Of a stretch of 64,000 nt of DNA, positions 10,880 to 19,550 are shown piece after piece; within the stretch, counting starts at the first letter, position 1, and every line of letters begins with the position of its first letter. This DNA comes from Stutzerimonas stutzeri. GTDB taxonomy: Bacteria > Pseudomonadota > Gammaproteobacteria > Pseudomonadales > Pseudomonadaceae. Position numbers and translations under genes: made by a program. The notes beneath the pieces are model-generated. The model did no database searches. It was given only the letters and a program-made list of their open reading frames with translations, and had not been told where the DNA came from. The DNA is taken from assembly GCF_002890915.1 (NCBI RefSeq), contig NZ_POUT01000001.1, positions 372,001 to 436,000 of the forward strand, in the 5' to 3' direction.

Positions 10880-10910
10880 GTAGGTTGGGTTGAGCGAAGC
10901 GAAGCCCAAC
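10880..10910. repeat. Second copy of the GTAGGTTGGGTTGAGC repeat
   Basis: GTAGGTTGGGTTGAGCGAAG followed by CGAAGCCCAAC; nearly identical to the first half of the unit at 10742 and to the right arm of the repeat at 19547-19632. It is a half unit, without its own inverted partner nearby. Confidence 0.65.
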
Positions 10911-10997
10911 ATGGCGGATCATCAGTCGGCACCCAATCACGGCGCACGGTGCCCATGCCACGCGCGCGCCAGGCTGCGCTGACCCGCCATTCCCCAC

Positions 10998-13193
10998 TCA
11001 GGCCCGCAGCAGGCGCAGGCCGTTGAACACCACCAGCAGGCTGACGCCCATGTCGGCGAACACCGCCATCCACATGGTCGCCTGGCCAGCCAGGGCGAAG
11101 CCCAGGAACAGCGCCTTGATCACCAGGGCCAGGGCGATGTTCTGCCGCAGGATGGCGGCGGTGGCGCGCGACAGGCGGACGAAGGCGGGGATCTTGCGCA
11201 GGTCGTCGTCCAGCAGCGCCACGTCGGCGGTTTCGATGGCGGTGTCGGTGCCGGCGGCGCCCATGGCGAAGCCGATCTCGGCCCTGGCCAAGGCCGGCGC
11301 ATCGTTGATGCCGTCGCCGACCATGCCCACCGGCCGGCCATCGGCCTGCAGGCGCGCGATGGCGTCGAGCTTGTCGGCCGGCAGCAGGTTGCCGAAGGCT
11401 TCGTCGATGCCCACCTGGGCCGCGATGGCCTGTACCGTGTGCGGGTTGTCGCCGCTGAGCATGGCGGTCTTGATTCCCAGTTTGTGCAATTCGGCGATGG
11501 CCACACGGCTGCTCTGCTTCACCGTGTCGGCCACGGCGAACAGCGCCAGCGGGCGCACCGAATCGCACAGCACCACCACGCTCTTGCCCTGGCGCTCCAG
11601 GCTGTCCAGGCGCGCTTCCAGCTCGGTGCTGCACAGGCCCAGCTCCTCCACCAGGCGGTGATTGCCGAGCTGGTAATCCTGCCCCGCCACCCGGCCACGC
11701 ACGCCGCGCCCGGCCAGGGCCTGCAGGTCCTCGACCGCCAGCGGCTCGATGCCCTCCTCCCGCGCCCGGCTGGCCAGCGCCAGGGACACCGGATGGTCGG
11801 AGCGCGCCGCCAGGCTGGCGGCCACGGCCCGGAAGCTACCCTCCACATCCGCCACCAGCGCCTGATGGTCGGTCTGCCGCGGCTGGCCGTGGGTGACGGT
11901 GCCGGTCTTGTCCAGCGCCAGGCGGGCCAGATGCCGGCCGCTTTCCAGGTAGACCCCGCCCTTGACCAAGATGCCCTTGCGCGCCGCCGTCGCCAGACCG
12001 CTGACGATGGTCACCGGGGTCGAGATCACCAGCGCACAGGGGCAGGCCACCACCAGCAGCACCAGGGCGCGGTAGATCCAGTCGAACCAGGCGCCGCCCA
12101 TCAGCAGCGGTGGCAGCGCGGCGACGGCCAGGGCGAAGAGCACCACCGCCGGGGTGTAGACCTGCGCGAAGCGGTCGACGAAGCGCTGGGTCGGCGCCCG
12201 CGACGCCTGGGCCTGCTCCACCGCATGGATGATGCGCGCCAGGGTGGTGTCGCCGGCCAGCGCAGTGCTGCGGTACTCCAGTTCGCCGGCGCCGTTGAGG
12301 GTGCCGGCGAACAGCGGGTCGCCCGGCCCCTTGTCCAGCGGCAGGCTCTCGCCGGTGATCGGCGCCTGGTCGACCGTCGAGCGGCCGGCGAGCACCTCGC
12401 CATCCAGGCCGATGCGCTCACCGGGGCGCACCCGCACCCGCGCCCCCAGCGGCACCTCGGCCAGCGGCAAGGCGATCCAGCTGCCGTCGGCCTGCTGCAC
12501 GCTGGCCTGCTCCGGGGCCAGTGTCATCAAGCTGCGGATGGCATCGCGCGCGCGGTCCAGCGATCTGGCCTCGATCAGCTCGGCGACGGTGAACAGCACC
12601 ATGACCATGGCCGCTTCCGGCCACTGGCCGATCAGCAGCGCGCCGGTCACCGCGATGCTCATCAGCGCGTTGATGTTGAGGTTGCGGTTCTTCAGGGCGA
12701 TCCAGCCCTTGCGGTAGGTCCCCAGCCCGCACAGGCCGATGGCCAGCAGCGCCAGGACGAAGACCGGCCAGCTACCCTCCTGGCCACTGAAATGCACGAG
12801 CTCGGCCGCCAGCGCGGCCGCCCCGGCCAGCGCCAGGGTCCACCAGCGCCGGACCGGGGCGATGGCCGGCGGCGGTGCGGCGCCACCCGCCGTGCCCTGG
12901 GGCTCGGCGCTGAAGCCCAGCTCGCCGATGGCGGCCAGGGCCGCCGGCAGCGCATCCGCGGCGTGCTCGACGGTCAGCACGCGGTCGATCAGGTTGAATT
13001 CCAGCGCCCCGATGCCCGGCATGCCGCCGAGTCGCTCGCGGATCAGGCGTTCCTCGGTGGGACAATCCATCTGTTCGATGCGCAGCCGGGTGCGCTCGCC
13101 ACTGCCGCGCCCGCTTCGGCTGGCAGCGGACGCCTGGCCCTCCTCGTGGCGCCGTTGCGGGTTGGGCTGGTCATGACCGCAGCATTGATTCAT
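10998..13193 (-). CDS. cadA: Cadmium/zinc/lead-exporting P1B-type ATPase
   Basis: A 731-residue inner-membrane metal pump exporting divalent soft metals. Visible features: His/Cys-rich N terminus MNQCCGH, a heavy-metal-associated domain with a CPTEE variant, the metal-site motif CPC in VACPCALVIST, phosphorylation site DKTGT, the P1B His-Pro in SDHPVSLA, and the hinge GDGINDAPAL. Start MNQCCGH at 13193 has GGAGAGG upstream. The gene is divergent from cadR, with a MerR-type operator in the spacer, so induction by Cd/Zn/Pb through CadR is expected. Could equally be named zntA; the CadR pairing favours cadA. Confidence 0.92.
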   Translation of the reverse strand: MNQCCGHDQPNPQRRHEEGQASAASRSGRGSGERTRLRIEQMDCPTEERLIRERLGGMPGIGALEFNLIDRVLTVEHAADALPAALAAIGELGFSAEPQGTAGGAAPPPAIAPVRRWWTLALAGAAALAAELVHFSGQEGSWPVFVLALLAIGLCGLGTYRKGWIALKNRNLNINALMSIAVTGALLIGQWPEAAMVMVLFTVAELIEARSLDRARDAIRSLMTLAPEQASVQQADGSWIALPLAEVPLGARVRVRPGERIGLDGEVLAGRSTVDQAPITGESLPLDKGPGDPLFAGTLNGAGELEYRSTALAGDTTLARIIHAVEQAQASRAPTQRFVDRFAQVYTPAVVLFALAVAALPPLLMGGAWFDWIYRALVLLVVACPCALVISTPVTIVSGLATAARKGILVKGGVYLESGRHLARLALDKTGTVTHGQPRQTDHQALVADVEGSFRAVAASLAARSDHPVSLALASRAREEGIEPLAVEDLQALAGRGVRGRVAGQDYQLGNHRLVEELGLCSTELEARLDSLERQGKSVVVLCDSVRPLALFAVADTVKQSSRVAIAELHKLGIKTAMLSGDNPHTVQAIAAQVGIDEAFGNLLPADKLDAIARLQADGRPVGMVGDGINDAPALARAEIGFAMGAAGTDTAIETADVALLDDDLRKIPAFVRLSRATAAILRQNIALALVIKALFLGFALAGQATMWMAVFADMGVSLLVVFNGLRLLRA

Positions 13194-13231
13194 GGTGTGT
13201 GCCTCTCCTGCATCCCTGTTGCGGAGTAGGC

Positions 13232-13252
13232 ACCCTGAAGCCACTATAGGGT
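13232..13252. promoter_or_regulatory. MerR/CadR operator in the cadA promoter
   Basis: On the minus strand it reads ACCCTATAGTGGCTTCAGGGT, an 8-bp near-palindrome (ACCCTATA / TTCAGGGT) nearly identical to the known CadR operator of Pseudomonas putida as I recall it. A TTGACC -35 overlaps its cadA-distal end (13250-13255) and a TACTCC-like -10 lies near 13223-13228, giving the over-long spacer typical of MerR-activated promoters. It serves cadA and probably cadR autoregulation. Confidence 0.85.
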
Positions 13253-13275
13253 CAAGCACCCGTGCGGAGGTGAAG

Positions 13276-13770
13276 ATGAAAATCGGCGAACTGGCCCGGC
13301 TGACCGCCTGCCCGGTGGAAACCATTCGCTACTACGAGCGCGAAGGCCTGCTGGAGAGCCCGGCCCGCAGCGAGGGCAACTACCGTATCTATGGCGAGCG
13401 TCACGTCGAGCGACTGACCTTCATCCGCAATTGCCGCCTGCTCGACATGACCCTGGAGGAAATCCGCGCCCTGCTGCGCCTGCGCGACCGGCCCGAGGAG
13501 AACTGCGGCGGCGTCAACGACCTGGTCGACGCCCACATCAGCCACGTGCAGGCACGCATCGCCAGCTTGCAGGCCCTGCGCGAGCAACTGCTGGAACTGC
13601 GCCGCTGCTGCGCGGCGGCGGACGACGGCCTGCCGTGCGGCATCCTCCAGCAGTTGAACCTCAGTGGCGCGGTCAGCCTGCCGGAGCAGGAACACCCGTC
13701 ACACGTCGGCAGGAGCCATGGGCACTATCAGGCTGTTGAAAAACTACCTGCGTTGCCATCGCGGCGTTGA
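13276..13770 (+). CDS. cadR: CadR, MerR-family metal-responsive activator, with a repeat-encoded C-terminal extension
   Basis: A 164-residue regulator of cadA. The MerR helix-turn-helix is MKIGELARLTACPVETIRYY; metal-binding cysteines are at about 77, 111/112 and 121, as in CadR/PbrR. GGAGGTG precedes the ATG at 13276. Known CadR proteins end with the His-rich tail ...SHVGRSHGH, which here ends at residue 150; the last 14 residues (YQAVEKLPALPSRR) are encoded by the inverted-repeat element starting at 13725, which has replaced the native stop codon. The core is intact, so function is probably retained, but the His-rich metal-binding tail is no longer terminal. Confidence 0.9.
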   Translation: MKIGELARLTACPVETIRYYEREGLLESPARSEGNYRIYGERHVERLTFIRNCRLLDMTLEEIRALLRLRDRPEENCGGVNDLVDAHISHVQARIASLQALREQLLELRRCCAAADDGLPCGILQQLNLSGAVSLPEQEHPSHVGRSHGHYQAVEKLPALPSRR

Positions 13771-13888
13771 AAACAGGCTCGTGCGCGAGTCCGATCAAAA
13801 TGCTCATTTACCACTCGTAAGCTGCGCTTTTTCGCCTGTTTTTGCCTTGCGCTGGCTGCCTCGCCTACGTTTTTTAACAGCCTGCTAG
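13725..13888. repeat. 164-bp inverted-repeat (MITE-like) element at the 3' end of cadR
   Basis: The left end CTATCAGGCTGTTGAAAAA and right end (reverse complement CTAGCAGGCTGTTAAAAAA) are near-perfect terminal inverted repeats. The interior carries no gene. It resembles an intergenic repeat I have seen in several Pseudomonas genomes, with ends in AGGCTGTTGAAAAAC. It starts exactly at codon 151 of cadR and supplies that gene's stop codon. No transposase is present, so mobilisation would need a source elsewhere. Confidence 0.75.
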
Positions 13889-13945
13889 GGGGCTGTGCCC
13901 GCTATCCGCGGGCATGGCCCCGCGCCTGCAGGCGCCAGGTCATCG

Positions 13946-14149
13946 CTAGCGCACCGCCTGTGCCGGCGCTCCCTCGTTGCGCAGGTAGCTGGCGACCATC
14001 GGTTCGGGGAAATCGACCAGCTCCTGCTGCAGCTGGCGTTGCTCGGCATAGGACTCGATGGCGCGGCGAAAACGCATGCGCCGCTCGTCCTGTTGCTTGC
14101 GGCGGGTCTTGCTGTCGAGATTGGCGGTGGCGTCGTTGTAGCGATGCAT
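13946..14149 (-). CDS. Small conserved basic protein (67 residues), function unknown
   Basis: A charged, soluble 67-residue protein, rich in Arg/Lys/Gln/Glu in the first half (TRRKQQDERRMRFRRAIESYAEQRQLQQE), probably one long helix, followed by DFPEPMVASYLRNEG. GGGAG precedes the ATG at 14149 at good spacing, and codon use matches its neighbours, so I consider it real. It resembles a small pseudomonad family that I recall being labelled as PA3496-type putative envelope-integrity proteins, but I am not sure. It is co-directional with hexR, about 100 bases downstream of it. Confidence 0.65.
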   Translation of the reverse strand: MHRYNDATANLDSKTRRKQQDERRMRFRRAIESYAEQRQLQQELVDFPEPMVASYLRNEGAPAQAVR

Positions 14150-14252
14150 CGGCGGTCTCCCAGAACAGGGTGAGGGGAGACCAGCATCCGCAGTGCGGAT
14201 GACACCCTGAAGTCAGGGCGATGACGCGTCGATGAAGGCGATCGAGCGGCCG

Positions 14253-15119
14253 TCATTCCTCGTGCGACTTGATCGTCTTCGGCGACAACCGCAGGCTGCG
14301 CAGGCTGCGCTTGACGCTTTTCAGGTGGTTGACCAGGCTCGGCCCACGGGCCATGGCCACGCCCATCGCCAGCACGTCGATCACCACCAGGTGGGCGATA
14401 CGCGACGTGAGGGGCGTATAGATCTCGGTGTCTTCCTGCACGTCGATGGCCAGGTTGATGGTCGCCAGCTCGGCCAGCGGGGTCTGGCTCGGGCAGAGGG
14501 TGATCAGCGTCGCGCCGGACTCGCGCACCACGTTGGCGGTGATCAGCAGGTCCTTGGAACGCCCCGACTGCGAGATGCAGATCGCCACGTCGCTGGGCTT
14601 GAGGGTCACCGCCGACATCGCCTGCATGTGCGGGTCGGAATAGGCCGCGGCGCTGAGCAGCAGGCGGAAGAACTTGTGCTGGGCATCGGTGGCCACCGCG
14701 CCGGAGGCGCCGAAGCCGTAGAACTCGACCCGTTCGGCCTGGGCGCAGGCGGCGATGGCGCGTTCCAGCGCCTGCGGGTCGAGGCGCTCGCGCACCTCCA
14801 TCAGGGTGTGCAGGGTGGTGTCGAAGATCTTCAGGCTGACGTCCATCACCGAGTCGTTCTCGCTGATGGCGAACTGGCCGAAGCTGGCACCGGCGGCCAG
14901 GCTCTGCGCCAGCTTCAGCTTGAGGTCCTGGAAGCCCAGGCAACCGATGGCCCGGCAGAAGCGCACGATGGTCGGCTCGCTGACCCCCACCGCATGCGCC
15001 AGGTCGGCCATGGAGCTGTGCATCACCGAGGCCGGGTCGAGCAGGACATGGTCGGCCACCTTCAGCTCCGACTTCCGTAGCAGGCTTCTCGATTGGGCGA
15101 TGTGTTGCAACAGATTCAC
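14253..15119 (-). CDS. hexR: HexR, RpiR-family regulator of glucose catabolism
   Basis: A 288-residue repressor with an N-terminal RpiR helix-turn-helix (MADLAHAVGVSEPTIVRFCR) and a C-terminal SIS sugar-phosphate-binding domain (ERVEFYGFGASGAVATDAQH; SQSGRSKDLLITAN). HexR of pseudomonads binds 2-keto-3-deoxy-6-phosphogluconate and represses zwf, edd and gap-1. GTG at 15117-15119 is the start used by the family (MNLLQHI). It is divergent from zwf with a HexR-type palindrome in between. The residues and position make the call secure. Confidence 0.93.
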   Translation of the reverse strand: MNLLQHIAQSRSLLRKSELKVADHVLLDPASVMHSSMADLAHAVGVSEPTIVRFCRAIGCLGFQDLKLKLAQSLAAGASFGQFAISENDSVMDVSLKIFDTTLHTLMEVRERLDPQALERAIAACAQAERVEFYGFGASGAVATDAQHKFFRLLLSAAAYSDPHMQAMSAVTLKPSDVAICISQSGRSKDLLITANVVRESGATLITLCPSQTPLAELATINLAIDVQEDTEIYTPLTSRIAHLVVIDVLAMGVAMARGPSLVNHLKSVKRSLRSLRLSPKTIKSHEE

Positions 15120-15205
15120 GGTCCGGACTCGCTATGATCACGTCTGAGGGCGGTTATGGGGGCACCTGGAGCGCCGCATTGGCCGTCAGCGGGTTGTAGT
15201 GGGTC

Positions 15206-15220
15206 GGTAGTTATACTACA
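15206..15220. promoter_or_regulatory. HexR operator upstream of zwf
   Basis: GGTAGT-TAT-ACTACA: a 15-base palindrome with one mismatch at its outer end, matching the TGTAGT-N-ACTACA pattern reported for HexR in Pseudomonas. It lies 56 bases before the zwf start, close to where a promoter would be expected. A second partial half-site TGTAGT is at 15195-15200. Confidence 0.75.
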
Positions 15221-15275
15221 TGGCTCGTTCGATCGCCCAACAATTGACCCGTTTTAAGCTACGAGGAGTGATGCC

Positions 15276-16718
15276 GTGTCGATTTCCTGTGACATGCTCG
15301 TGTTCGGCGGCACCGGCGACCTGACCCTGCACAAGCTGCTGCCGGCGCTCTACCACCTGCACCGCGACGGTCGCCTGCATGCCGACGTGCGGATTCTCGC
15401 GCTGGCGCGCAAGAAGTTCGACCGCGACGGCTACCTGGCCCTGGCCGAACGCCACTGCCGGGCGCAGGTGGCACGCAGCGACTTCAGCCCCGCCGCCTGG
15501 CAAGCCTTCGCCGAACGCCTCGACTACTTCGCCATGGATGCCACCCAGCGCGGTGAATTCGTCCGCCTGGCCCACCACATCGGCCAGGCCGACGGCCGCG
15601 TGCGGGTCTACTACCTGGCCACCGCGCCGGACCTGTTCGAGCCCATCGCCGACCACCTGGAAAGCGCCGGGCTGGCCGGCGCCGAGGCACGCATCGTGCT
15701 GGAAAAACCCATCGGTCATTCGCTCGACTCGGCACTGGCGATCAACGCGGCGATCGGCACGGTGTTCGCCGAACCGCGCATCTACCGGATCGACCACTAC
15801 CTGGGCAAGGAAACCGTGCAGAACCTCATGGCCCTGCGTTTCGCCAACGCGCTGTTCGAGCCGATCTGGCGTGCCGGGCACATCGACCATGTGCAGATCA
15901 CCGTGGCCGAGACCCTCGGCGTGGAGAACCGCGGCAGCTACTACGACCGCGCCGGCGCCATGCGCGACATGCTGCAGAACCACCTGCTGCAGCTGCTCTG
16001 CCTGGTGGCGATGGAGGCCCCGGTGCGCTTCGACGCCGAGGCGGTGCGCAACGAGAAGGTCAAGGTGCTCGAGGCGCTCAAGCCGATCACCGGCATGGAC
16101 GTGATGGACAAGACCGTGCGCGGCCAGTACGGCGCCGGGCAGATCGGCGGGCACGACGTGCCGGCCTACTACTTCGAGCACGCCATCGACAACGACAGCG
16201 ACACCGAGACCTTCGTCGCCGTGCAGGCGGAAATCGACAACTGGCGCTGGGCCGGCGTGCCCTTCTACCTGCGCACCGGCAAGCGCATGGCGAAGAAGCG
16301 CTCGGAGATCGTCATCACCTTCAAGCCGGTGCCGCACCTGCTGTTCAAGAAGGGCGAGACCAACCGCCTGGTGATCCGCCTGCAGCCGGAAGAGAGCATC
16401 AGCCTGCAGCTGATGGCCAAGGCCCCCGGCAAGGGCATGCAGCTGGAACCGGTGGAACTGGACCTCAACCTCGCCCACGCCTTCAGCAGCACCCGCCGCT
16501 GGGACGCCTACGAGCGCCTGCTGCTGGACGTGATCGAAGGCGACTCGACGCTGTTCATGCGCCGCGACGAGGTGGAAGCGGCCTGGCGCTGGGTCGATCC
16601 GATCCTGCGCGGCTGGCACGGCTACTACCGCAAACCGCGGCCCTACCCGGCCGGCCAGGATGGCCCCGAACAGGCGCACCAGTTCATCGAACGCCAGGGG
16701 CGCCAATGGTGGCACTGA
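15276..16718 (+). CDS. zwf: Glucose-6-phosphate 1-dehydrogenase
   Basis: Oxidises glucose 6-phosphate to 6-phosphogluconolactone with NAD(P)+, the entry to the Entner-Doudoroff and pentose phosphate routes. The 480-residue protein has the nucleotide-binding GGTGDLT loop at about residues 11-17 and the substrate-binding signature RIDHYLGKETVQN. It starts with GTG at 15276, with GAGGAG seven bases upstream. The usual Pseudomonas downstream genes pgl and eda are absent; a 590-bp gap and the ectoine operon follow. HexR control is expected from the palindrome upstream. Confidence 0.95.
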   Translation: MSISCDMLVFGGTGDLTLHKLLPALYHLHRDGRLHADVRILALARKKFDRDGYLALAERHCRAQVARSDFSPAAWQAFAERLDYFAMDATQRGEFVRLAHHIGQADGRVRVYYLATAPDLFEPIADHLESAGLAGAEARIVLEKPIGHSLDSALAINAAIGTVFAEPRIYRIDHYLGKETVQNLMALRFANALFEPIWRAGHIDHVQITVAETLGVENRGSYYDRAGAMRDMLQNHLLQLLCLVAMEAPVRFDAEAVRNEKVKVLEALKPITGMDVMDKTVRGQYGAGQIGGHDVPAYYFEHAIDNDSDTETFVAVQAEIDNWRWAGVPFYLRTGKRMAKKRSEIVITFKPVPHLLFKKGETNRLVIRLQPEESISLQLMAKAPGKGMQLEPVELDLNLAHAFSSTRRWDAYERLLLDVIEGDSTLFMRRDEVEAAWRWVDPILRGWHGYYRKPRPYPAGQDGPEQAHQFIERQGRQWWH

Positions 16719-17308
16719 GGCGCCGCCCGGTAACTTCGCCGCAGCCGCCGTATAGTGCGAGACAGAGCGGATCGCGACACTTTCGTTGCGGCTTAGTTCG
16801 AACCCCTGGATCAGCCGATACAACTTCCACGCTGACCGGAGAATTATCCACGGCAAACTTACCGCCACACGACTGAAACATATTTCGTGATCGCCCCCCA
16901 GCGCAACGCACGCATATCCACTGCGTCTCGCCTAGTTCATCGCGAGCGATAGCGCCGAGCATCACCTGCACCATCCGCACCACTCCAGGCGCTTCGAGCG
17001 CCCCCTGCCGTCCGGCCTGAAGCCCAGATAATACGCGGCCTTCAGCACCCTGAATGGCCGCCCGATGCGAACTTCCGCGACGCAGCGAAATCCCGGCAAC
17101 ATATCGCCCGATGAACTATCGACGTAACGCCAATTTCACAGTGTTGAAACGACTTGAAATATACGTCCTGAACTATCTGAAACTTCGCCAGTTTCCCGGA
17201 CATATGCAGCGCAGGGCGATACCACATATGCGGATGGCGGGTTGAGAAAACTTTCCCGATGTGTTTACCCTGAAAAAGGATTGAATCAACAACCCCAAAG
17301 GATTTGTT
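16719..17308 (+). promoter_or_regulatory. Long intergenic leader upstream of ectA (no gene seen)
   Basis: This 590-bp gap separates zwf from ectA and has no convincing coding frame on either strand. From about 17100 it is clearly more AT-rich than its surroundings. A weak promoter candidate is TTGAGA at 17242-17247 with TTTACC about 16-17 bases downstream, and two TTGAAA hexamers lie at 17144 and 17154. It is likely to hold the salt-induced ectoine promoter, but I cannot fix the start site from sequence alone. Confidence 0.45.
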
Positions 17309-17857
17309 TTGAGTTTTGCTACCGTAACGCTCCGTCGTCCAACCGACGGCGACGGTTATTCCCTTCATCAGCTGGTAGCCCGCTGCCAGCCCCTCGATAC
17401 CAACTCGGTCTACTGCAACCTGCTGCAGTGTTCCGATTTCGCCGATACCGCCATCGCCGCCGAAGATGCCCAGGGCCGCCTGGTCGGCTTCATCTCCGGC
17501 TATCGCCCGCCGTCGCGGCCGGACACGCTGTTCGTCTGGCAGGTCGCCGTCGACGACGCCATGCGCGGCCAGGGCCTGGCCCTGCGCATGCTGCTGGCAC
17601 TGGCCGCACGGGCGGCCCGCGAGCACGGCGTGCGCTTCATGGAGACCACCATCTCGCCGGACAACGCGGCGTCCCAGGCGCTGTTCAAGCGGGCGTTCGC
17701 CCGGCTGGACGCCGCCTGCAGCACCCGCACGCGGTTCTCCCGCGCCGCGCATTTCGCCGGGCAGCACGAAGACGAGGTGCTCTATCGCGCCGGCCCCTTC
17801 GCCATCCCCGAGCTGGATGCCTCCCACCGAGAAGAAGAACTCAAGGAGCACGCATGA
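17309..17857 (+). CDS. ectA: L-2,4-diaminobutyrate N-gamma-acetyltransferase
   Basis: Second step of ectoine synthesis: acetyl-CoA plus diaminobutyrate to N-gamma-acetyl-diaminobutyrate. A GNAT-fold enzyme of 182 residues with the substrate region LDTNSVYCNLLQC and the acetyl-CoA loop DDAMRGQGLALRML. The start is TTG at 17309, with AAAGGA six bases upstream; no ATG fits the family start. Its stop overlaps the ectB start (ATGA), so the two are translationally coupled. A TTG start in a downstream-dependent operon may limit synthesis. Confidence 0.94.
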   Translation: MSFATVTLRRPTDGDGYSLHQLVARCQPLDTNSVYCNLLQCSDFADTAIAAEDAQGRLVGFISGYRPPSRPDTLFVWQVAVDDAMRGQGLALRMLLALAARAAREHGVRFMETTISPDNAASQALFKRAFARLDAACSTRTRFSRAAHFAGQHEDEVLYRAGPFAIPELDASHREEELKEHA

Positions 17858-19134
17858 AAACGTTTGAACTGAACGAATCCAAGGTTCGCAGCTACTGCCG
17901 ATCCTTCCCCGTGGTCTTCACCCAGGCCCGCGGGGCCGAGCTGGTCACCCGCGACGGCACGCACTACATCGACTTTCTCGCCGGCGCCGGCACGCTCAAC
18001 TACGGGCACAACCACCCGCTGCTCAAGCAGGCGCTGCTCGACTACATCGCCCAGGACGGCATCACCCATGGCCTGGACATGTACACCGCGGCCAAGGAGC
18101 GCTTCCTCGACACCTTCAACCGGCTGATCCTCGAACCGCGCGGCATGGGCAACTACCGCATGCAGTTCACCGGCCCGACCGGCACCAACGCGGTCGAGGC
18201 GGCGATGAAGCTGGCGCGCAAGGTCACCGGGCGCCGCAACATCATCAGCTTCACCAACGGCTTCCACGGCTGCAGCATCGGCGCGCTGGCCGCCACCGGC
18301 AACCAGCACCACCGCGGCGGCTCGGGCATCGGCCTGACCGACGTCAGCCGCATGCCCTACGCCAACTACTTCGGCGACAAGGCCAACACCATCGGCATGA
18401 TGGACAAGCTGCTGGAAGACCCGAGCAGCGGTATCGACAAGCCGGCCGCGGTGATCGTCGAGGTGGTACAGGGCGAGGGCGGCCTGAACACCGCCTCGGC
18501 CGAATGGATGCGCAAGCTGGAAAAACTCTGCCGCAAGCACGAGATGCTGCTGATCGTCGACGACATCCAGGCCGGCTGTGGCCGCACCGGCAGCTTCTTC
18601 AGCTTCGAGGAGATGGGCATCCGGCCGGACATCGTCACCCTGTCCAAATCGCTGTCCGGCTACGGCCTGCCGTTTGCCATGGTGTTGCTGCGCGAGGAGC
18701 TGGACCAGTGGAAGCCGGGCGAGCACAACGGCACCTTCCGCGGCAACAACCACGCCTTCGTCACCGCCGCCGCGGCGCTCGAGCACTTCTGGCAGGATGA
18801 CGAATTCGCCGCCAGCGTGCGCGCCAAGGGCAAGCGCATCGCCGACGGCATGCAGCGCATCGTCCGCCGCCACGGCCCGGACTCGCTGTTCGTCAAGGGC
18901 CGCGGAATGATGCTCGGCATCAGCTGCCCGGACGGCGAGATCGCCGCCGCAGTGTGCCGCCACGCCTTCGAAAACGGCCTGGTGATCGAGACCAGCGGCG
19001 CCCACAGCGAAGTGGTCAAGTGCCTCTGCCCGCTGGTGATCAGCGACGCGCAGATCGATACCGCGCTGGGCATTCTCGACAAGGCCTTCGCCGCCGTGAT
19101 GTCCGAACAGGACACCAACCAAGCCGCTTCCTGA
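17854..19134 (+). CDS. ectB: Diaminobutyrate-2-oxoglutarate transaminase
   Basis: Makes L-2,4-diaminobutyrate from aspartate semialdehyde with glutamate as amino donor, the first committed ectoine step. The 426-residue class-III PLP aminotransferase shows [18 protein letters not shown], the aspartate motif [13 protein letters not shown], and the PLP lysine in [18 protein letters not shown] precedes its ATG inside the end of ectA. Followed closely by ectC. Length and motifs match EctB closely. Confidence 0.95.
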   Translation: MKTFELNESKVRSYCRSFPVVFTQARGAELVTRDGTHYIDFLAGAGTLNYGHNHPLLKQALLDYIAQDGITHGLDMYTAAKERFLDTFNRLILEPRGMGNYRMQFTGPTGTNAVEAAMKLARKVTGRRNIISFTNGFHGCSIGALAATGNQHHRGGSGIGLTDVSRMPYANYFGDKANTIGMMDKLLEDPSSGIDKPAAVIVEVVQGEGGLNTASAEWMRKLEKLCRKHEMLLIVDDIQAGCGRTGSFFSFEEMGIRPDIVTLSKSLSGYGLPFAMVLLREELDQWKPGEHNGTFRGNNHAFVTAAAALEHFWQDDEFAASVRAKGKRIADGMQRIVRRHGPDSLFVKGRGMMLGISCPDGEIAAAVCRHAFENGLVIETSGAHSEVVKCLCPLVISDAQIDTALGILDKAFAAVMSEQDTNQAAS

Positions 19135-19145
19135 GGAGTCGAAAA

Positions 19146-19550
19146 ATGATCGTACGTACCCTCGCCGAGTGCGAGCAGACCGACCGCAAGGTCCACAGCC
19201 AGACCGGCACCTGGGACAGCACGCGCATGCTGCTCAAGGAAGACAACGTGGGCTTCTCCTTCCACATCACCACCATCTACGCCGGTAGCGAGACGCACAT
19301 CCACTACCAGAACCACTTCGAGTCGGTGTACTGCATCAGCGGCAATGGCGAGATCGAAACCCTCGCCGACGGCAGGCTCTACAAGATCGAGCCGGGCACG
19401 TTGTACGTGCTGGACAAGCATGACGAGCACCTGCTGCGCGGCGGCAGCGAGGACATGAAGCTGGCCTGCGTGTTCAACCCGCCGCTCAACGGGCGCGAAG
19501 TGCATGACGCGAGCGGCGTCTATCCGCTGGAGGCGGAGGCGATCGCCTGA
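19146..19550 (+). CDS. ectC: L-ectoine synthase
   Basis: Cyclises N-gamma-acetyl-diaminobutyrate to ectoine. A 134-residue cupin with the iron-binding/barrel region [21 protein letters not shown] and the second cupin motif [10 protein letters not shown]. The ATG at 19146 follows ectB by 11 bases. Its stop codon is inside the left arm of a large inverted repeat (19547-19632), unusual for a gene in the middle of an operon. Confidence 0.95.
   Translation: MIVRTLAECEQTDRKVHSQTGTWDSTRMLLKEDNVGFSFHITTIYAGSETHIHYQNHFESVYCISGNGEIETLADGRLYKIEPGTLYVLDKHDEHLLRGGSEDMKLACVFNPPLNGREVHDASGVYPLEAEAIA

Noticed and set aside
16684..16983. 99-codon minus-strand frame in the zwf-ectA gap
   Set aside because: Overlaps the zwf end, no ribosome site, no recognisable pattern; not supported as a gene.
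17054..17245. 63-codon plus-strand frame in the ectA leader
   Set aside because: No ribosome site and lies in the AT-rich promoter region; more likely non-coding.
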